This document shows, piece by piece, positions 59,497-64,000 of a stretch of 64,000 bases of DNA. Made by a program: the position numbers and the translations under genes. Each line of letters begins with the position of its first letter. The first letter of the stretch is position 1. Source of the DNA: Hemibagrus wyckioides (Eukaryota > Chordata > Actinopteri > Siluriformes > Bagridae); the NCBI RefSeq assembly GCF_019097595.1, contig NC_080715.1, positions 8,893,073 to 8,957,072 of the forward strand, given 5' to 3'. Under the pieces are notes generated by a model. That model was not told where the DNA came from and did not search any database. It saw only the letters and a list, made by a program, of their open reading frames with translations.

Positions 59497-59735
59497 CCTT
59501 CCCAGCCACCATCTCTTGGCATTGTTTCACATATTGACACTAAGTCATGTGGTGAGCCCATTTTAAAACAGGATCAGTAATGGATGCTGGCCGCTTTCCC
59601 TTTCTTCCCTCATATACATGTCAAAGCAATCTGCATTACAGCTAAAGGTGAACATGTCCTCCAGAGCTGTTGATGCCTTCCTATTAGCAAGGAAGAAACC
59701 CCTACTCTAACGTCTGCATGAAAAGCCAGGCAAAA

Positions 59736-60250
59736 GTTTGAATCAGATTCAGCTTTAATGCAAAGTACTGTGGTTTTTACATGTACAAAGAATTTGGCTT
59801 GATGTATTAGTGCATAGTAGTGTAAAGCAAGGGTAAAAAAAAAATCTATTGTACATTTTAATCCTGTACATAACAATACCATTTAAACATACATATACTG
59901 TATATATAAAATGTATAATATACACATACCCATCTGTATATACTGTTTGGCATGTTAATTCTTAACATATCTTTATTACTATACATTGATTGTACATAAA
60001 TATATAGATCATTTTTATACCTATTTATAATATCTACTACACCTGTACATAAAACATCCATTCTCCTGTACATATCACACCCAGAGCTGTATATTTTATC
60101 TTGTATATTGTAATTTATTGTAAATATGCCACTTATGCACTTCTGGTTGGATGCTAACTATATTTCATTGGCTCTGTACATGTACTCTGCACAATGTCTA
60201 GTCTAATCTAATCTAATCTAATCTAATCTAATCTAATCTAATCTAATCTA
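59736..60250 (-). mobile_element. LINE 3' end relic with (AATCT)n, unit B
   Basis: The same GATTCAGCTTTAATGC head as 35290, then AT-rich DNA and a (TCTAA)n array at 60201-60250 absent from unit A. Two different insertions may be stacked here. Confidence 0.4.
60201..60250. repeat. (TCTAA)n array
   Basis: Pentanucleotide tandem repeat. Confidence 0.92.
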
Positions 60251-60620
60251 TAATAGTGTATAAAAGTGAACCAGTGCCAATGCTCACTTTGTGTAAGGAA
60301 CATAAGATAAGGTGCAGGTGCAGTGTGGCTGTCTGAGTCATGTGTGTTAATGTGCCACATATGGACACAACAAAGGGGGAAATTAGATGGCTTCATGAGA
60401 AAGGAGGATGCTTAGAAACACTGAAGCAACACCTCAAAACAGAAAGTTACATCTTGGTGTGAAAACGGCCTTTCATCAAGGCTATTCTCCTAATGCTGTG
60501 CTTGTAGTATCTTGTAAGTGCTAAGCTGTTATAATGTCATATCGCACCTCAAGACATTTGATGTGAGAAGTGGAAAAAAACTCGAAGAAAGCGTATCATC
60601 GAAGAAAGCAAAATCATCAT

Positions 60621-60976
60621 TTGGTGGCTTAGTGGTTAGCACTATTGCCTCACAGCAAGAAGGTCCTGGGTCCGAATCCCGGGGTCAAACAGGCAGGGGC
60701 CTTTCTGTGTGGAGTTTGCATGTTCTCCCCGTGCCTGTGTGGGTTTACTCCGGGTACTCTGGTTTCCTCCCACAGTCATGTACATTAGGTTGATTGGTAA
60801 TTCTAAATTGCCCATAGGAGTGTGTGTGGTTGTTTGTCTATGTGTGGCCCTGCGATGGACTGGCAACCTGTCCAGGGTGTACCCCTGCCTTTTGCCCTAT
60901 GTGTGCTGGGATAGGCTCCAGCAGACCCCCATGACCCAAGGAGTCCTAGGAATAAGCGGGTATAGACAATGAATGG
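60621..60976 (+). mobile_element. tRNA-derived SINE, near full length
   Basis: The head has an A-box-like TGGCTTAGTGGTTAGCAC and B box GGGTCCGAATCCC (60668-60680). The body includes TGGAGTTTGCATGTTCTCC and the tail GCGGGTATAGACAATGAATGG. It is a familiar teleost SINE layout. Confidence 0.8.
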
Positions 60977-62763
60977 TACTGTGACCTTCGAACATTCATG
61001 CAACACGTTGGACTGAAATTGCAACAATAGTGAGTTGCTTAGCAACAAACTAGCCAGCAGACAATACCAATACCAATACACAAGTAGCTTTGTGACAAGT
61101 TAGACAGCTATCCACTTAAAGCTAGTGATAACTCTAGTGTCAATGATTATCTTTTTTAAAACAGTAATTAGCATAGTCAGATCTAACCAAGTACTATGTC
61201 TGTATATTAACTGATTCAAATATGCTGTAGAACCGCTCTCGGGATACTTTGATGTCACACACCTATCAGTCTGCACAGCTCCGTTTTAAGTCGAATACAC
61301 CTATACACACTCATGTGAGTAAAACACCTTACATCCCTTGAGTGCGACAGCAATAAATAAACAAAACTGTCAGAAAACACAATCCTATTATTCAGATAAT
61401 AGTCTAGCTTTATGTTAACACAGTTGATAAAAGTCGGCTAACAAATGTACAGTATGTTGTGTCAAAAAGGAGGCCCACTGTCTCTGATTCTGAAAACCCC
61501 TGACATATAGGACCCTTTTGAATATTATTCCATACCCAATATGTACAAAAGCCTTAAATTAAATAAGCCTAAAGATAGATCTAAATAAAATATAAACTGT
61601 TAAAGGCCTAAGACATTACAATCTGAACATCATGACTTTCTATTATTCAACTAATGCAGTATTTAAGTTAAAATACAGACATGACTTAGGTGAACAATGG
61701 ACCAGAACAGACTCCATCATTCAGCTGTTCTGTCTATTGATAAAGGAATTCTCAGCACTATAAATATTAGTATGGTAACTGACCGTCAAGTCTCGGAGAT
61801 ACTCTCTGATGATTCCACACTCAAAGAACTAGGATAGAAAAGTCACCAAGAGCACGAAGTAGACAAGATACAAGCAGCAAGACAGATGAGAGAATGAGAG
61901 ATGAGAGAACGATAAGAGAAGAGAAGAGAGGCTGTAAAAAAGAAATAAATATACAAAGAATAATACATATAGTAGTGCCATCATAAATGAGGAATGAAAT
62001 AAGAGGTGCAAGTATAAAATAGATTATTGTAAAATAGTAATAAAAAAGGATCTACACGGCACTGCTTCACACAAGCTGTAAAAGAGATAATATTGCATGG
62101 CATACCTGTGAGAGAGAAAATGTAATGAATTTAATGAACTCCTTTTTTACTAGCAAGACTCCGAAATGATGGGAGGATTCAGAAAAAAAAATTGAATGAA
62201 ATTTTCTAAAGTTGCATACTGTTTGTGTTCATTTGTGTTTATTATTAAACAATATTACATAAAAATGCCCTTACAAAACGTGTTATTCTTGCTTACCCCC
62301 TCTCACTAATTAGCCCCTGATGTTTCAGGCTCAGCCCCTGATGTTTTCAAATCCTAGAAACGCCCCTGCCAATCCCCACGGATTAGGAATCATCTATGTG
62401 AGTAAGTGAGTCTCCTGAATCAGAAGTGTTGGGGGTGGGAAGAAGCTCTCTCTGATATAACAAGCATCAAATGCAAGCACCGCTTAAGGAAAGTGATATA
62501 TCCAGATGTGCGTTATGCCAGAAGCAAAGTAACCTTTTTCATTTCCCTAAAGCTGCTTGTAATGCAACAGCAGTGAGGATGTATAAAATTGACGTATAAA
62601 AACATGTCATATGACATATACATATGACTTATAAAGATGACATACATATGACATGTACATATGACATATAAAGATGACATACATATGACATATAAAGATG
62701 AACATAGTCAAGAAGCTAAGTTATCTCTCTCTCTCTTTTTATCTTTTTTAAATTTAAAAAAAA
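60977..62763. other. non-coding stretch, unit B
   Basis: AT-rich. I find no match in unit A and no gene. Confidence 0.5.
62595..62703. repeat. short tandem repeat of ACATATGACATATAAAGATG type
   Basis: Variants of ATGACATA(C)ATATGACATATAAAG recur about four times. Confidence 0.8.
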
Positions 62764-62815
62764 ACATTCTCCTCAACTCTAATGGTCTCACATCCAGCTA
62801 ATATACCTGTGTGCT

Positions 62816-62888
62816 GCCTCGTTAGCGCAGTAGGTAGCGCGTCAGTCTCATAATCTGAAGGTCGTGAGTTCGATCCTCACATGGGGCA
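62816..62888 (+). tRNA. tRNA-Met (CAU), elongator type
   Basis: A full cloverleaf. The acceptor strand GCCTCGT pairs with ATGGGGC plus discriminator A; D arm TAGCGCAGTAGGTAGCGC; anticodon CAT at 62849-62851; T arm GTGAG TTCGATC CTCAC. It matches the canonical vertebrate elongator tRNA-Met except for a C-to-T at the acceptor stem, which turns the G6 pair into a G-U wobble. There is no intron. There is no run of four T within the next tens of bases, so Pol III termination may be inefficient. It sits between a gypsy scrap and a LINE tail. Confidence 0.9.
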
Positions 62889-62889
62889 T

Positions 62890-63116
62890 GGCATCTTTAT
62901 TTCTGTTTGCACCTAGCTGCACACTGTGCACTTTACCTGGCTAAGACAAACTTCTGTCCTAGCTCTGTGCTGTTGTTTTGTGCTGAACTTGTTGTTGTAT
63001 GTTTATGTAGCACCAGGTCCTGGAGAAACGTTGTTTCATTTCACTATGTACTGCATCAGCCATATGTGGTTGAAATGACAATAAAGCTTCTTGAATCTTG
63101 AATCTTGAATCTTGAG
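62890..63116 (+). mobile_element. LINE 3' UTR fragment
   Basis: This has the same 3' end as 54535-55366 and 29622-31495, terminating in GAATCTT repeats. It begins immediately after the tRNA gene. Confidence 0.75.
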
Positions 63117-63419
63117 GCCGAAGATTTGTCACAACCGTCATTCATCATCAGGACCGTCAATCACACGGCCATTTTTTTTGGAAAATGTAAGGTTTGGTAA
63201 TGTTTGTTTTTAATTAACCGGTAATTCATAAGTGCTAAAAGAAATAAGGATACTAAAGACTTTTGCACTGTACTGTATAAATACGCAAAAATATTTGTGC
63301 AGGTGGTGAATAATAAACATTTCAGACATATTTTCATTCATTTTGAAGGATGAAAACACACACACACCTCTATGTCAGTAAGTCAAACAAAACAAAAGCT
63401 GAAAGAATTTTTCATGTAA

Positions 63420-63545
63420 CATTATTATTATTATTATTATTATTATTACTACTACTACTACTACTTCTACTACTAATAATAATAGTAGTAGTAGTAGAAA
63501 TGTTATTAGTATTAGCAGTACCATTAGTACTACTAGTGTTAGAAG

Positions 63546-63579
<34 letters not shown>

Positions 63580-63595
63580 TGCTGCTACTACTACA

Positions 63596-63626
<31 letters not shown>

Positions 63627-63713
63627 GTGGCAGTAGAAATTCTATTATAATTAGCACTACCATTAGTACTAGTAGTGCTAGAAGTCATAATAATAATAAT
63701 AATAATAATAATA

Positions 63714-63747
<34 letters not shown>
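63420..63747. repeat. complex trinucleotide array, unit B
   Basis: (ATT)n, (ACT)n, (AAT)n and (AGT)n blocks with inverted partners. A GTACCATTAGTACTA-type spacer recurs twice, as if a larger unit of about 130 bp had duplicated. Confidence 0.9.
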
Positions 63748-63748
<1 letters not shown>

Positions 63749-63830
63749 ACACTGTCAGCTGTAAGCTAACAGATTTCCACTGCGCCCTCTGGTGGTCAAA
63801 TCAAAACAAGGCTCTTGCTGGTTGTTTACA

Positions 63831-63844
63831 GTTTCCATGGTAAC
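63831..63844 (+). promoter_or_regulatory. X-box-like (RFX-type) palindromic site, unit B
   Basis: GTTTCCATGGTAAC is close to the RFX X-box consensus GTNRCC-N-RGYAAC with a two-base spacer. It is conserved in unit A although much DNA around it has diverged. X-boxes near start codons are typical of ciliary genes. Confidence 0.5.
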
Positions 63845-63956
63845 ATGCCGTGACGATGTAAGCACTTGACACGGTTTTGTACCAGATAGCAGGCCGAGTA
63901 ACAGCTAATACCTCTAAACATGAGTATTTCTATCACAAGCACGCTTTACAAGAAAA

Positions 63957-64000
63957 ATGAAGGCAAGAAGTGCTTCAGAGCCCAGAGGACATATGATTAT
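63957..64000 (+). CDS. candidate first coding exon, unit B copy, runs off the window
   Basis: ATG at 63957 opens MKARSASEPRGHMII, in the same frame as the 37242 copy. An alternative ATG at 63920 is in another frame and also open to the window end (starts MSISITSTLYKK). The X-box-like GTTTCCATGGTAAC is about 113 bp upstream of 63957. The intact exon, if real, continues past 64000. Confidence 0.4.
   Translation, partial: MKARSASEPRGHMI

Larger units (their letters stand above)
45310..64000. repeat. segmental duplication unit B
   Basis: This is the partner of unit A. It is longer mostly because of the gypsy element at 51353-59496 and other insertions. The right edge is beyond the window. Confidence 0.8.

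Noticed and set aside
62595..62703. Possible CRISPR-like array
   Set aside because: The repeats are direct variants of one short AT-rich unit without regular unique spacers, in a vertebrate genome.
63350..63748. 132-codon ORF in the trinucleotide array
   Set aside because: Low-complexity L, I, N and Y runs from microsatellite DNA.

Overview
The window is nuclear DNA of a ray-finned (teleost) fish. It shows vertebrate-style spliced immunoglobulin-superfamily genes, Tc1-like DNA transposons, teleost LINEs with 3' tandem-repeat tails, Ty3/gypsy elements, tRNA-derived SINEs, a retroviral LTR, a canonical eukaryotic tRNA-Met and many long microsatellites. I cannot fix the species.

The host genes form a minus-strand cluster of three CD200-receptor-like loci. 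Copy 1 (2350-10181) and copy 2 (45554-49432) can each be assembled exon by exon, with GT/AG junctions and consistent phases, into signal peptide, short cassette, V-type Ig, C2-type Ig, transmembrane segment and cytoplasmic tail. Copy 3 (about 27674-32870) is a decayed relative lying between them. Copies 1 and 2 have almost identical Ig exons but unrelated tails. Copy 1 ends in a mammalian CD200R1-like tail (PYASY ... NSIY). Copy 2 ends in a tail with ITAM-like spacing (YTDL-x6-YNTL). This looks like a paired-receptor arrangement.

The right half is a tandem segmental duplication. Unit A is about 27355-37289 and contains pseudogene copy 3. Unit B is about 45310-64000 and contains copy 2. Each unit ends with an X-box-like promoter motif and a candidate first exon of an unidentified plus-strand gene (37242-37289 and 63957-64000+). 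The units differ mainly by mobile-element insertions, so one unit often preserves the empty site of an insertion in the other. Examples are a solo LTR at 33386-33792 and an 8.1 kb gypsy element at 51353-59496, which itself contains three LINE insertions.

Between the units, at 41876-43670, a roughly 1.8 kb retrovirus-type solo LTR is inserted in a LINE. Antisense to the LTR lies a compact, possibly spliced gene unit: CRE, TATA box, ATG, donor, acceptor, a 181-codon frame and a poly(A) signal. This is the least conventional object in the window.

The left half outside copy 1 is mostly AT-rich non-coding DNA with two Tc1-like elements (about 15650-16720 and 19152-20687), LINE and SINE fragments, a gypsy gag relic and microsatellites. 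A tRNA-Met gene lies at 62816-62888.
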